DNA of 64,000 nucleotides from contig NZ_RQFG01000005.1 of the NCBI RefSeq assembly GCF_004769235.1, forward strand, positions 124,001-188,000. The letters are read 5' to 3'. The position numbers and the translations under genes were made by a program. Shown in pieces: positions 16,873-26,373 of the stretch. How positions within the stretch are numbered: the stretch's first letter is position 1; each line of letters opens with the position of its first letter. This DNA comes from Leptospira kanakyensis (GTDB taxonomy: Bacteria > Spirochaetota > Leptospiria > Leptospirales > Leptospiraceae). The notes beneath the pieces were generated by a model that was not told the origin of the DNA, searched no databases, and saw only the letters and a list, made by a program, of their open reading frames with translations.

Positions 16873-18195
16873 GTGGTGAATGGAAGCAAGGTGAGCTCCT
16901 CCTACTTCAAAATTATCGGCAAAAATCCTCTCCACGGGACTGTAGTTCCCCAAGGAAATAAAAACGAAGCACTTCCCCTTCTTGGTGCCCTCCTCCTTTG
17001 GGAAGGAGATGTCATTCTGGAAAACCTTCCGGAAATTGCTGACGTCCTCAAACTGATGGAAGTTCTACGCCATATTGGCGTGGAAATCACTGCCACAGAC
17101 ACAAAAGGATCATACCTCTTTCAGAAAAAAAATCCAGTGAAATCGGATCTTCCCTATGAACTTTGTTCTCAGCTCCGTGGTGCTGTGACACTAGCAGGTC
17201 CCATCCTTGCGCGCACAGGGAGAGTTTTCCTACCCAAACCAGGTGGGGACAAAATTGGGCGCCGTCGTATGGACACCCACTTACTTGCCTTAGAGGCACT
17301 TGGTGCCAAAATTGAAGTTTTCCCAGATGGATATATGATCACAGCTGATCGTTTGGTGGGAAAAGACATTTTACTGGATGAGGCATCTGTCACTGCTACA
17401 GAAAATGCTGTGATGGCTGCGGTTTACGCAGAGGGCCTAACAACGATTCGTAACGCTGCCTCCGAACCCCATGTCCAAGGACTTTGTCGTTTTTTAATCG
17501 CTGCGGGAGCTAAAATTGAAGGAGTGGGAACAAACCACCTAACCATTACAGGTGTGAGTAAACTTTCCTCTCCACCCGAAGGTCTCAAACATCGAATTGG
17601 TTCTGATTATTTAGAAATTGGGTCTTTTATCAGCCTTGCCGCGGTTACAGGTGGAGAAATCCACATCACCGATGTCAATCCAGAAGACATTCGTATGATC
17701 CGAATGGTCTATTCTCGTTTAGGGATTGAAGTCAGACCCACAGAAAATGGAATCCTTGTTCCATCCGACCAAAAGATGGAAATCATCCCCGATTACCATG
17801 GTGCCACACCAAAAATTGACGATGCCCCTTGGCCTGGATTTCCGGCCGATATGACTTCTGTCGCCCTTGTCACAGCAACGCAGTGCAAAGGAACAGTCCT
17901 CATCCACGAAAAACTATTCGAATCCAGGTTATTCTTTGTGGATAACATCATCGCGATGGGTGCTCAAATCATTCTCTGTGATCCGCATAGAGCCATTGTG
18001 ATTGGTGCCAATCGATTGTATGGACAAAGGGTGGCAAGCCCCGACATTCGCGCTGGGATGGCCATGATCATCGCCGCTCTTTGTGCGGAAGGACAAAGCG
18101 AAATTCATAACATTGTTCAGATTGATAGAGGTTTTGAATCGATTGATACCCGTCTCCGTTCCTTGGGAGCTCAAATCGAAAGAGTCTCTGATTAG
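16873..18195 (+). CDS. murA: UDP-N-acetylglucosamine 1-carboxyvinyltransferase MurA, Asp-type active site
   Basis: Transfers enolpyruvyl from PEP to UDP-GlcNAc, the first committed step of peptidoglycan synthesis, in the cytoplasm. About 440 residues with the EPSP-synthase fold; [17 protein letters not shown] near the N-terminus is the substrate Lys/Asn motif. The active-site loop reads [14 protein letters not shown], with Asp126 where E. coli has Cys115. Asp at this place is known from Mycobacterium, Chlamydia and Borrelia and gives fosfomycin insensitivity. Start choice is unsure: GTG at 16873, or GTG at 16891 after GGAAGCAAG. Confidence 0.95.
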   Translation: MVNGSKVSSSYFKIIGKNPLHGTVVPQGNKNEALPLLGALLLWEGDVILENLPEIADVLKLMEVLRHIGVEITATDTKGSYLFQKKNPVKSDLPYELCSQLRGAVTLAGPILARTGRVFLPKPGGDKIGRRRMDTHLLALEALGAKIEVFPDGYMITADRLVGKDILLDEASVTATENAVMAAVYAEGLTTIRNAASEPHVQGLCRFLIAAGAKIEGVGTNHLTITGVSKLSSPPEGLKHRIGSDYLEIGSFISLAAVTGGEIHITDVNPEDIRMIRMVYSRLGIEVRPTENGILVPSDQKMEIIPDYHGATPKIDDAPWPGFPADMTSVALVTATQCKGTVLIHEKLFESRLFFVDNIIAMGAQIILCDPHRAIVIGANRLYGQRVASPDIRAGMAMIIAALCAEGQSEIHNIVQIDRGFESIDTRLRSLGAQIERVSD

Positions 18196-18202
18196 TGATT
18201 CG

Positions 18203-18880
18203 ATGAAACGAAAGGATCTTTTCCGAGAGGGTTTCAAATCCGTCTTTCAATTTACCTTTAACAAGGCGGATGAACTTACCGAAGCCATAAAAGAAGTATG
18301 GGAAGAGGAAAAAAAACCAAAACCAAAATCTAAAAAGAAAGAAAAAAGACCATCTGACAAAGAAAAGTCGGTATTAAATCCAACATCTGTCCGGAAACGT
18401 AAAACCAGGATGTTTCAAACCTTATCACTTCCTCCTGGTGCCTCCCCTAATTTTTTTTCTCTTTGTACAGGATGTAATGAGTGTATTTTTGCTTGTCCTT
18501 ATGCCGTCTTATTCCCTGTTACAGTACAAGAATCGGGAAAAAACTTTCCTCATTTTGATCCCAATGCAAAAGCCTGCCATATGTGCACTGATTGGCCGTG
18601 TATTAGTGTTTGTCCTGAGGAGGCTCTCTTACCGTACGAATTGTCCGGTGAAAAACCAAATTTCGGTAAGGCGAAAGCCATCACAGAACATTGTATCAAC
18701 GAAAAAACCGGTGAATCCACTTGTAATGTATGTTTAGTTACTTGCCCCATAGAAAAAACAGTCAAATTTAAAGGAAATTTGCCGATTTTTAATACATCCT
18801 CTTGTACTGGATGTGGGCTTTGTGTAGAATCTTGCCCAAGTTTTCCAAAAGCAATTCAAATCAAATTCAAAAAACAATAA
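18203..18880 (+). CDS. 4Fe-4S polyferredoxin (NapF/MauM-like)
   Basis: 225 residues from the ATG at 18203. The first 85 residues are basic (many Lys in KKPKPKSKKKEKRP) and without a recognised domain. The rest carries four cysteine clusters: CTGCNECIFACP, CHMCTDWPCISVCP, CINEKTGESTCNVCLVTCP, and CTGCGLCVESCP. The clusters resemble those of NapF/NapG and MauM ferredoxins, but no partner nitrate reductase or dehydrogenase gene is near. It follows murA by seven bases, so it is likely co-transcribed. Electron-transfer role inferred; partner unknown. Confidence 0.85.
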   Translation: MKRKDLFREGFKSVFQFTFNKADELTEAIKEVWEEEKKPKPKSKKKEKRPSDKEKSVLNPTSVRKRKTRMFQTLSLPPGASPNFFSLCTGCNECIFACPYAVLFPVTVQESGKNFPHFDPNAKACHMCTDWPCISVCPEEALLPYELSGEKPNFGKAKAITEHCINEKTGESTCNVCLVTCPIEKTVKFKGNLPIFNTSSCTGCGLCVESCPSFPKAIQIKFKKQ

Positions 18881-18982
18881 CAATCACCTATCAATCGTTT
18901 TAGAAAAAAAAACACCGCAAAACATCAAAAAATTGTTATTCGGTGAAAAAATATCTTGAATTTTTCAGTGAGGAGAGAGATA

Positions 18983-19000
18983 CCCTTGTTAGAGCAAGGG
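18983..19000 (+). other. leader hairpin before the small basic protein gene
   Basis: Perfect 6-bp stem CCCTTG / CAAGGG with a TTAGAG loop, 53 bases before the ATG at 19054. No U-run follows, so it is not an obvious terminator. Confidence 0.35.
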
Positions 19001-19053
19001 AATTTCCCTCGTCAAAAAAAGATAAAATCTAGATTTAAAGGAAAAAGAAAGCT

Positions 19054-19368
19054 ATGGAACCACAAAAAGTAGGCCCAGGACAAATCGACAAAATTGCAGA
19101 GGATTTGAAAAAAGACCCTGAAAAATCCATTGGAAATTACCTTTTCAAAGGATTCAGAATTCAAATCTCTAAATACAAGGCTTCTGGTGCAGAAAGAGTA
19201 CAACAACTCTACAAAAGAAGAAGAGCACAAGGTCTTTGCATCGTTTGCGGAACAAAAGTCACTCGTAAAAATCCTGTTACAGGAATCCTTTACAGACTTT
19301 GTGACACACACAGAGCAGAAATTGACCAAAAAAACAAAGAAAAAGCAAAAGCTAAAAAAGGAAAATAA
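19054..19368 (+). CDS. small basic protein with a zinc-ribbon-like Cys motif
   Basis: 104 residues, strongly Lys/Arg-rich at the C-terminus (KEKAKAKKGK). The motif CIVCGTK...LCDTH (CxxC followed by C-x-x-H) suggests a small zinc-binding finger, and the basic nature suggests nucleic-acid or ribosome contact; this is inference. AAAGGAAAAAG before the ATG is a good ribosome site. A strong terminator follows, so it is a single-gene unit. Family not named. Confidence 0.8.
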   Translation: MEPQKVGPGQIDKIAEDLKKDPEKSIGNYLFKGFRIQISKYKASGAERVQQLYKRRRAQGLCIVCGTKVTRKNPVTGILYRLCDTHRAEIDQKNKEKAKAKKGK

Positions 19369-19394
19369 ACCTTTATCTGCATTTTTCTAACTAA

Positions 19395-19418
19395 GAGGGG
19401 ACTTTGGTCCCCTTTTTT
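19395..19418 (+). terminator. rho-independent terminator
   Basis: Perfect stem AGGGGAC / GTCCCCT around a TTTG loop, followed by TTTTTT, 26 bases after the stop of the small basic protein gene. Confidence 0.92.
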
Positions 19419-19454
19419 GTTTACAGACCCTTCCTCCCTTCTATCCTCTTTGTC

Positions 19455-20285
19455 ATGAAGTCCCTCCTCGCTGTTTTAGCTTTAACCCTAATCGGATGTT
19501 CTCAAATGATTTGGCGCCAAACACAATTGCCAGAAGAAGTTTCTCCTACAAATGATCCCAATTTCAACTTGGTTCTCACTGTAGGATATGAAGAAAAAGA
19601 TTCTTGGAATCCCTTAAACGGAACTACAGACAAACGTAATTATCAAAGTAAAATCAAACTCATCAAAAATGCGCCAACAGGTGGCAAATCCATCAAAGAA
19701 TGGGATCTCCCTTCTTGGTCACTGGGTGATGGAATTTTTTATCACACAGGTTCATCCACTTTATTTGTGTTATATGGGAAAGATGATGAGTATGGAACTC
19801 TGAACCAAACATTATCCTTATATCCAGAAACAGGAGGAGCTTTTTCTTATCCGGCCACTCCTGAAAAAAGAATCATTTTCCAGATGGCTCCTTCCCCTAA
19901 CGGTAACTTGGTGGCACTCATCACCGCAAACCCAACAGCAGAAGGTGAATTTTCTGAATTTGAACTCAACCTCATCCAAATTTCTGATAAAAAAATCCAA
20001 AGTTTTCCCATCAATTTTTGGACGGCTCTCCCCCTTTATGGAATTCGCTGGGCCGAAGATGGGAAAAAACTCTATCTCAGAACCCCAGACAGAATTTTAG
20101 TTTGGGCTGGAGCAGAAATCCAAGAAACCAAGTCCTTTCCTGATTGTTTTACCGTTTCCACAAACTTTGGGAAATGGGCCTACGAATCGGCAAGCCTCGG
20201 CGAAGGTGGAAATGTGGTTCTCGGTAAAAAATTACCAGCCCCGCGACAAATCTCCAATATCGATCAAATCAAACTCTGTCGCTAA
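19455..20285 (+). CDS. putative lipoprotein, possible beta-propeller
   Basis: 276 residues from the ATG at 19455, which starts a signal peptide MKSLLAVLALTLIG ending in lipobox LIG-C (Cys15); the frame upstream overlaps the terminator and was rejected. The mature protein has recurring segments such as FQMAPSPNGNLVALIT and GIRWAEDGKKLYLRTPD, which look like WD40/TolB-type propeller blades. No partner can be named. Followed after 133 bases by fliI in the same direction. Confidence 0.75.
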   Translation: MKSLLAVLALTLIGCSQMIWRQTQLPEEVSPTNDPNFNLVLTVGYEEKDSWNPLNGTTDKRNYQSKIKLIKNAPTGGKSIKEWDLPSWSLGDGIFYHTGSSTLFVLYGKDDEYGTLNQTLSLYPETGGAFSYPATPEKRIIFQMAPSPNGNLVALITANPTAEGEFSEFELNLIQISDKKIQSFPINFWTALPLYGIRWAEDGKKLYLRTPDRILVWAGAEIQETKSFPDCFTVSTNFGKWAYESASLGEGGNVVLGKKLPAPRQISNIDQIKLCR

Positions 20286-20418
20286 ACTCATAGTTTTTCT
20301 CTTCCTCGTTTGGCTCCCATTTCTATTGGTTAGGAATGGGGTGCCTTTCTTACCTATTTCCCATCCTCAATTCGCTTGATTTAATTATGTCACATGATTG
20401 GATGAGTGAAAAGCCCCC

Positions 20419-21783
20419 ATGATCGAAAAGAAATTTACGGAACATATTGATGCCATTTCGAAATATCTGAATGTCGTCGAAAAAATTGAACCCATTCGTA
20501 AAAGTGGGGTCGTTGTATCCGTGGTGGGCAATGTCATTTATTCCCAAGGTCCACCGGATTCCAAGGTGGGTGAAATTTTAGAAGTCGAACGTGGTTCGGA
20601 CAAAGGATACTTGGCTTGTGTCCTTGTTGGTTTCAAAGACCATCTTTACACCTTAATGCCGCTAGGTGACACTCAAGAGATATTTCCCCATGCCTTTGTT
20701 TTTTCTTCCGGAAGACAAGTCACCCTCAACGCAGGACCTGAACTTTTAGGACGCGTGTTAAACGGTCTTGGCAAACCCATCGATAGCAAAGGAATTCTCA
20801 TTACCAAAGAAGAAAGGGCTTCAGAACCTAGATTTTTAAATCCACTGGATCGTCCTCCCATCTCAGAAATATTAGAAACAGGTGTTCGTGCCATTGATGG
20901 TATGCTCACTGTGGGCCGTGGACAAAGGATTGGAATTTTTTCTGGTTCGGGTGTCGGTAAATCAAGTTTACTCGGAATGATCGCTCGTTATACGAACGCT
21001 GATGTGAACGTGGTGGCTCTAATTGGAGAAAGGGGTCGCGAGGTGAATGAATTTTTGCATGTAGAACTTGGAAAGGAAGCGCTCGCAAAATCAGTTGTTT
21101 TTGTGGCAACTTCTGACTCATCCAAAATGGAACAAGTGAGTTGTGCGAACTTAGCTTGTTCGGCAGCCGAATACTTTCGTGAAAAAGGAATGTCTGTCAA
21201 TTTGTATATGGACTCTCTCACTCGTTATGCAGAAGCACTTAGAGAACTTTCCATTGGCGAACCAGTTGTGACCAAAGGGTATGCATCCAGTGTGTTTACA
21301 AAAATGGCAAAACTTGTAGAGAGGGCAGGAACTTCACATAACGGTGGTTCCATTACAGGATTTTATACCGTTCTAACCGATGCCGAAGATGATATGGATG
21401 ATATCGTTGCCGATAAAGTCCGAGGGTTTATTGACGGACATATTGTACTCACAAGAAAATTGGCTGAACAGAGCCACTACCCAGCCATCGATGTTCCGGC
21501 TTCTTTATCACGACTCATGCAAAAGATTGTGAATGAAGACCATTATATGCGATCCTCCATTGTTCGGGAACTTATCTCCAAATACAAAAACTCAGAAGAT
21601 ATCATTTTACTGAATGCCTATGTTCGCGGTGCAGATGAAAAAGTAGATATGGCAATTGATAAAAAATCGCAAATTGATGATTATTTAAGGCAAAGGATTG
21701 AAGAAAAGTCGAGTTATAACGATGCAATCAAACGATTGGAAAAAATCCTACAATCTTCAATTCGTAACGATGACGATTTTTAA
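20419..21783 (+). CDS. fliI: flagellum-specific export ATPase FliI
   Basis: Cytoplasmic ATPase of the flagellar type III export apparatus. 454 residues, normal for FliI. Walker A GSGVGKSS at 176-183, Walker B around SVNLYMDSLTRYAEALRE, and the F1-ATPase-like ERGREVNEF. In many spirochaetes fliI is followed directly by fliJ, but here the gene is alone: the kinase gene at 21886-25032 faces it, and fliJ comes after that. No clear ribosome site precedes the ATG. Identification is secure. Confidence 0.97.
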   Translation: MIEKKFTEHIDAISKYLNVVEKIEPIRKSGVVVSVVGNVIYSQGPPDSKVGEILEVERGSDKGYLACVLVGFKDHLYTLMPLGDTQEIFPHAFVFSSGRQVTLNAGPELLGRVLNGLGKPIDSKGILITKEERASEPRFLNPLDRPPISEILETGVRAIDGMLTVGRGQRIGIFSGSGVGKSSLLGMIARYTNADVNVVALIGERGREVNEFLHVELGKEALAKSVVFVATSDSSKMEQVSCANLACSAAEYFREKGMSVNLYMDSLTRYAEALRELSIGEPVVTKGYASSVFTKMAKLVERAGTSHNGGSITGFYTVLTDAEDDMDDIVADKVRGFIDGHIVLTRKLAEQSHYPAIDVPASLSRLMQKIVNEDHYMRSSIVRELISKYKNSEDIILLNAYVRGADEKVDMAIDKKSQIDDYLRQRIEEKSSYNDAIKRLEKILQSSIRNDDDF

Positions 21784-21885
21784 TTGAATCGTTCCGGTCT
21801 GACTTCTCTATTTAATTTTATCTTTTTTTTTTACAAATCTCTCAGATTTCAAAACCTTCCCAAATAGACGGATCCGTTAGAAAAA

Positions 21886-24800
21886 TCATTCAATCTCTAA
21901 AACAACCAAGGTCACATCGTCGTCGGGAGATCTGTTTCCCGTAAATTCTTTGATTCTTTCGAGTAACAAGCGTTTGGATTCTGAAATCGGATACCCGCTA
22001 TACCTTTGTACGATCGACTCCCAGTTTTCTTGGCCAATCATTTCTTTCTCAGCATTGGTAGCTTCTGTGATCCCATCTGTATACAATACAATCCGATCTC
22101 CCGAACGAAGAGAAATCAAATCTTCCTGAATGTCTAACTCCGGAATCCAACCAATTAATTTTCCTTGTGGCAAACTGAGTATAGGTTTGGTCTCTCCCAC
22201 TCGATTGATGATGAGAGGTGGATGGCCGCAGCGTGCATGGATCATTTCTTTGGTTTCGAGATTAATATAAATATAAGATGCAGTCACAAAAGCACCTTTC
22301 ATTTTTCCAAGTAAGGTGGAATTGATTTGGGTCATGAGTTGGGCTGGTTCTCGGGACAACCTAACTTGTGTAGAAAATGCAATCTTTAACATGGCAGAAA
22401 TGAGGGCCGCCGGAATCCCATGACCGGAAACGTCTGCGATCATCACACCAAGTTCTGTTTCTGAAATGGCATGGAAGTCAAAAAAATCCCCACCCACACT
22501 GTCCATGGGTTCGTAATAAAACTCTGATTTAACACCGAAAATATTTGGGGCTTCTTCAGGAAGGATGGAACTTTGGAGTTTCCGAGCAAGACCCAACTCA
22601 TTCTGAAATGCAATGAATTTGTTTTGTTCTTCCACTGCCTTCTTTAAAGTGATTAAATTTTTAGCCCTAGAAATTAGCTCACGTTTGTCGAAAGGTTTTG
22701 CTAAGTAATCGTTTCCACCAGCTTCTAGTGAAGCAATGATATCCGTGATTTGATTTTTTGCGGTCAAAAACAAAATCGGCAGTTGGTATAAAGAATAAGA
22801 CTCACGTAAAACTGTACAAACATCATAACCACTCATCCCAGGCATCATGATATCAAGTAACATAAGTTCGAATGGGCCGTCATCGCGAACCATACGGATG
22901 GCATCCCCACCATTTGAAGCCTCATATACATCACAACCAATCAGAGTTAAATGGTTTTTTAAAACTTGGCGGTTGATCGGTTCATCATCTACAACCAGGA
23001 CTTTGATTTTTTCTCCATCGTATTCTTCGTTTGTTTCTTCAATAGGTTCAAATTCGGGAGATTCTCCACCAAACCATAAATCTGTTTTTTTGATGGATGG
23101 TTTTTCCATGGGGATTTCCCCTTCACGAGCAAGTGGCAAAGTGAATCGAAAGATAGATCCTTCTCCTTCGGTAGATTCCACCCAGATCGTTCCGCCATGT
23201 AATTCCACCAAACGTTTAGAGATAGCAAGGCCAAGCCCCGTTCCACCAAACTTACGTGTGGTGGATGCGTCTACTTGTTCGAAAGACCTAAAAATATCAC
23301 CAAACTTTTCTTTGGGAATTCCAATCCCCGTGTCTTTGATAGAAAGGATCAACATTCTTTCCATAATTTCCGCAGAAACATCAATCCGACCTTTCTCCGT
23401 AAACTTAATCGCATTCCCAATGAGATTGAATAAAATTTGTTGGAGCCTTGCTTCATCTCCTAAAATGGGAGGAAAATCCATGGGAACATGATTCCGAACC
23501 GTTAGATTTTTGGTCACATAGAGTGGCCTTGAAATCACTAATACCAAATCACAAATTTGATGGAGATCGATGGCTTTAAGATCCAAATCCAAATCTCGAT
23601 TTTTCATTTTGGAAAAATCCAAAATATCATCCACAAGAGAGGACAAACGTTTCCCTGAACTCACAATCATCCCCAAATTTTGCCTTTGTTCTTGGCTGAG
23701 TTTACCGCCAATTCCATCAAACATTGATTCGGCGATACCGATAATTCCATTGAGAGGAGTTTTGAGTTCGTGAGAAGTATTTGCTAAAAATTCATCTTTT
23801 AGTTTGTCTAATGCCAGTAACCTTTTCGAGAGAGACTCCACATCCGAAAAGGCCTTACTAAACCGCCTAGACAAAGTTAGAGACTGAACTAAAATAAATA
23901 CAAAAATTCCAATGGGGATGGCTTCGACAGTATAAACAAGCTGGTATGCGTTCAGTAAATCAACAAAAGCTGCAATGGCTACCGAGATGATCCCAATCGC
24001 AAATAACAAACTACTTTCTTTTCTAGCAAAAACAGCTCGGAACACACCTTGAAATATCAAAAAGATACCAGAAAGTAAAACGATGTGAAAGTATCCGTTT
24101 AACTTTGTATAAATGGGTGTAGGTAAAACTAGAATGAAACTGACAAAAACAAGTGTGGGAACAAGTAGAATTCTATGCATCCAACGAGGATAAAAGTTAG
24201 GATAAAATTCACGAAAAAAAGCAAAGAAAAGGTAAGGAGATAAATAAAAGGTTAGAAATTCAATCCGAAGGCAAAGATTCCAACCGAGATAAGGGGCGAC
24301 CTCATTAAATCCAAACCTTTCACCGGTGAACAAAGTCCGAAGAGATAGAATCAGAGCGGCAAACCCAAACAATAAATTCCCTTTATCCGAACGCCTAAAG
24401 TAAAATAGTCCAAAGTGATACAAAGCGATAATAAATACTGCGCCGGTCAAAAATAGGGACGAGGCTAAGTCTTTTTCATTTTCTTCGAGGAGTTTGTTCC
24501 ATTCACCTACATAAGGCGGCTCCCACATCCCTCCTTTGTCATGATGAAAATTGGACATTTCCACCAATAGCTCGTTAGGTCCTTCCTTCCAGGGAAGTGG
24601 GTAAAATTGAAATTCATAGGAAGGTATAGATTCTTCAGGGATTTTGGAAACCACACCCGAAGAACCAAGGAGTTTTCCATTCCAATAGACGCGAGATGCC
24701 GTAGCCAAATCCACAAGTTTGATTCCGTACACTGTATCCAGACTTGTTCCCTCTGGCCGTTCCAAAACCAAACGGTAGGTTCCAAATCCATTCCCTGTAC

Positions 24801-25032
24801 CAAATTCCGAATTCCAAATTCCGGGAACCAAAACTTGGAGTTTGGTTTCTGGAAGTTCTGCCATTTCAGATAGGAAGGTATGGGGATAGAACTCCCATTC
24901 TCCCTCCAAGTGGACTGGATTTCCCTGGCTTTTACGCACAATTTCGGCAGGTGGTGTGGCGATTACGGATGATGCCGAAAGGCAAAAAAGAATAATTGCA
25001 AAACCAATCAGATGTAAGTGTTTATTGGACAA
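21886..25032 (-). CDS. hybrid sensor: 7TM-DISM histidine kinase with receiver and SpoIIE phosphatase
   Basis: 1048 residues. In order: signal peptide (to about residue 26); extracellular beta-jellyroll DISM domain (about 35-170); seven membrane helices (about 190-385); HisKA with phospho-acceptor His421 in TSHELKTPLNG; HATPase with NAIKF, DTGIGIP and GGTGLGL boxes; receiver with Asp727 in LLDIMMPGM and the KPF lysine; and a SpoIIE/PP2C phosphatase with GGDFFDF and IADVSGHGIP. All enzymatic residues look intact. Such a protein could link an external signal to an anti-anti-sigma or similar switch; the target is unknown. It sits between fliI and fliJ on the opposite strand. Confidence 0.92.
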   Translation of the reverse strand: MSNKHLHLIGFAIILFCLSASSVIATPPAEIVRKSQGNPVHLEGEWEFYPHTFLSEMAELPETKLQVLVPGIWNSEFGTGNGFGTYRLVLERPEGTSLDTVYGIKLVDLATASRVYWNGKLLGSSGVVSKIPEESIPSYEFQFYPLPWKEGPNELLVEMSNFHHDKGGMWEPPYVGEWNKLLEENEKDLASSLFLTGAVFIIALYHFGLFYFRRSDKGNLLFGFAALILSLRTLFTGERFGFNEVAPYLGWNLCLRIEFLTFYLSPYLFFAFFREFYPNFYPRWMHRILLVPTLVFVSFILVLPTPIYTKLNGYFHIVLLSGIFLIFQGVFRAVFARKESSLLFAIGIISVAIAAFVDLLNAYQLVYTVEAIPIGIFVFILVQSLTLSRRFSKAFSDVESLSKRLLALDKLKDEFLANTSHELKTPLNGIIGIAESMFDGIGGKLSQEQRQNLGMIVSSGKRLSSLVDDILDFSKMKNRDLDLDLKAIDLHQICDLVLVISRPLYVTKNLTVRNHVPMDFPPILGDEARLQQILFNLIGNAIKFTEKGRIDVSAEIMERMLILSIKDTGIGIPKEKFGDIFRSFEQVDASTTRKFGGTGLGLAISKRLVELHGGTIWVESTEGEGSIFRFTLPLAREGEIPMEKPSIKKTDLWFGGESPEFEPIEETNEEYDGEKIKVLVVDDEPINRQVLKNHLTLIGCDVYEASNGGDAIRMVRDDGPFELMLLDIMMPGMSGYDVCTVLRESYSLYQLPILFLTAKNQITDIIASLEAGGNDYLAKPFDKRELISRAKNLITLKKAVEEQNKFIAFQNELGLARKLQSSILPEEAPNIFGVKSEFYYEPMDSVGGDFFDFHAISETELGVMIADVSGHGIPAALISAMLKIAFSTQVRLSREPAQLMTQINSTLLGKMKGAFVTASYIYINLETKEMIHARCGHPPLIINRVGETKPILSLPQGKLIGWIPELDIQEDLISLRSGDRIVLYTDGITEATNAEKEMIGQENWESIVQRYSGYPISESKRLLLERIKEFTGNRSPDDDVTLVVLEIE

Positions 25033-25041
25033 TATTGCAAG

Positions 25042-25073
25042 TTTTACTCATTTTTTTAAAAATACGAGTAAAA
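25042..25073. promoter_or_regulatory. inverted repeat in the kinase-fliJ divergent intergenic
   Basis: Perfect 8-bp inverted repeat TTTTACTC (25042-25049) / GAGTAAAA (25066-25073) in a strongly A/T-rich 82-bp gap between two divergent starts. The position suits an operator acting on both genes; a hairpin role is less likely because both genes start here. Confidence 0.45.
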
Positions 25074-25114
25074 AAGAGTACAAAAATTATTTAGAACCGA
25101 AGAAATAGACAGCT

Positions 25115-25714
25115 GTGAAACGATTTCGTTTTAGTTTAGAGACAGTTCTCAAATTGAGAGGTTGGCGAGAAGAAGAAGAAATCCGCAGACTTTCCCTAGT
25201 TGTCTCCAAACTGAATTCCCTCATTGGTGAAAAAGATACCAATGAACGAGAAATTGAATCGTCCTACGAAACCATCCTCTCTTCCTCAAAAGTGGGGACA
25301 AGTCTTTCCGATTATCTTTCGATCGAACAATACATCCAAGGTCTTATGCGACGCAATGAGGAACTTGACGAACGGATTGCAAGACAAAACGAAGAAGTGA
25401 ATTTGGTTCGTAAAGATGTAATGGTTGCTCGTATGAACAAAAAAGTAATCGAAGTTTTAAAAGACAAAAGATTTGCTGAATGGAAGAAAAAACGAAATCG
25501 AGCAGAACGAAGAGAAGTAGAAGAATTTAATCTTCAACTAAGCAAACAATCATTATTCGATTCGACAGAAAGTTATGGACCTTCAAAATCTAAGAAAATT
25601 CCAAGAACTTTCAAAATTCTGAACCGTGAGGATGGTGGTGATGAACTCACTTCTGACTTCAAATCTCTTCGTGATTTTTATGAAAAATATTATCTAGGAC
25701 AAGGCAAATCATAA
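25115..25714 (+). CDS. fliJ: flagellar export protein FliJ
   Basis: Cytoplasmic coiled-coil chaperone/stalk of the flagellar export ATPase, working with FliI. 199 residues, longer than the usual 140-150 because of a C-terminal tail rich in Lys, Ser and Asp. The N-terminus KRFRFSLETVLKLRGWREEEE is the typical FliJ opening (RF-x-L-x-x-VL). The rest is a continuous two-helix coiled coil. Starts with GTG at 25115. The stop overlaps the flbB start by one base. Borrelia calls its homologue FlbA. Confidence 0.88.
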   Translation: MKRFRFSLETVLKLRGWREEEEIRRLSLVVSKLNSLIGEKDTNEREIESSYETILSSSKVGTSLSDYLSIEQYIQGLMRRNEELDERIARQNEEVNLVRKDVMVARMNKKVIEVLKDKRFAEWKKKRNRAERREVEEFNLQLSKQSLFDSTESYGPSKSKKIPRTFKILNREDGGDELTSDFKSLRDFYEKYYLGQGKS

Positions 25715-26364
25715 TGGCAAGTGTAACCGATAGCACAAGATCCTTCTTTTTAATCGTACTCATTTTTTTCCTAATCGCCATCGGTTTTTTTGTATTTGAT
25801 TACTTCCAAGTCATCAATGCAGAAGATTACTTACCATTTTTAAAAAAACAGGCAGGACTCGTAAACCAAGACCTTCTTTCTCCAACAGAACTTGAAAAGT
25901 TGGAAATGGAAAAAGCAAAAGAAAGACTGATTGCTGACCGTGAAGAATTAGAACAAATGAAACGGGAGTTAGAAGAAAAATCATCTTCTTTACATGCAGA
26001 CAAAGAACGTTTGGAGGAATTAAGAGAAGGAATCCAAAGAAAAGAAAAAGAGATGGCGGATAAATTAAAAAAAGACAATGCCCGCGCTGAAAAAGTAAAA
26101 GTCCTCGCAAACAAAGTTGCCAATATGCCACCAGAGTCCGCAAGAGATATGTTAATCAATTGGCCAGACTACGATATCATTGAAGTTTTTGAACAAATGG
26201 ATAGAGATGCAGAAGAAGAGGGAAGGCAAACCATTACCACATACCTACTCACTTTATTTCCTGCAGAAAGAAGGTCTGTGATTTCCAACAAGTGGTTGGA
26301 TGCGGGAGCCAAAAATGTTCCAAACTATGGCAAAAGCATTGATGAGGACAATGACGAACCTTAG
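25714..26364 (+). CDS. flbB: periplasmic flagellar collar protein FlbB
   Basis: Spirochaete-specific collar protein that organises the periplasmic motor; family knowledge from Borrelia FlbB. 216 residues: one N-terminal membrane helix (about 11-31), a long acidic/basic coiled coil from about residue 60 to 130, then a MotE-like helical end with the ANMPPESARDMLINW and WLDAG motifs. The start codon overlaps the fliJ stop (TAATG), so the pair is translationally coupled. It is convergent with gmk, nine bases apart. Confidence 0.85.
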   Translation: MASVTDSTRSFFLIVLIFFLIAIGFFVFDYFQVINAEDYLPFLKKQAGLVNQDLLSPTELEKLEMEKAKERLIADREELEQMKRELEEKSSSLHADKERLEELREGIQRKEKEMADKLKKDNARAEKVKVLANKVANMPPESARDMLINWPDYDIIEVFEQMDRDAEEEGRQTITTYLLTLFPAERRSVISNKWLDAGAKNVPNYGKSIDEDNDEP

Positions 26365-26373
26365 TTTTAGAAT

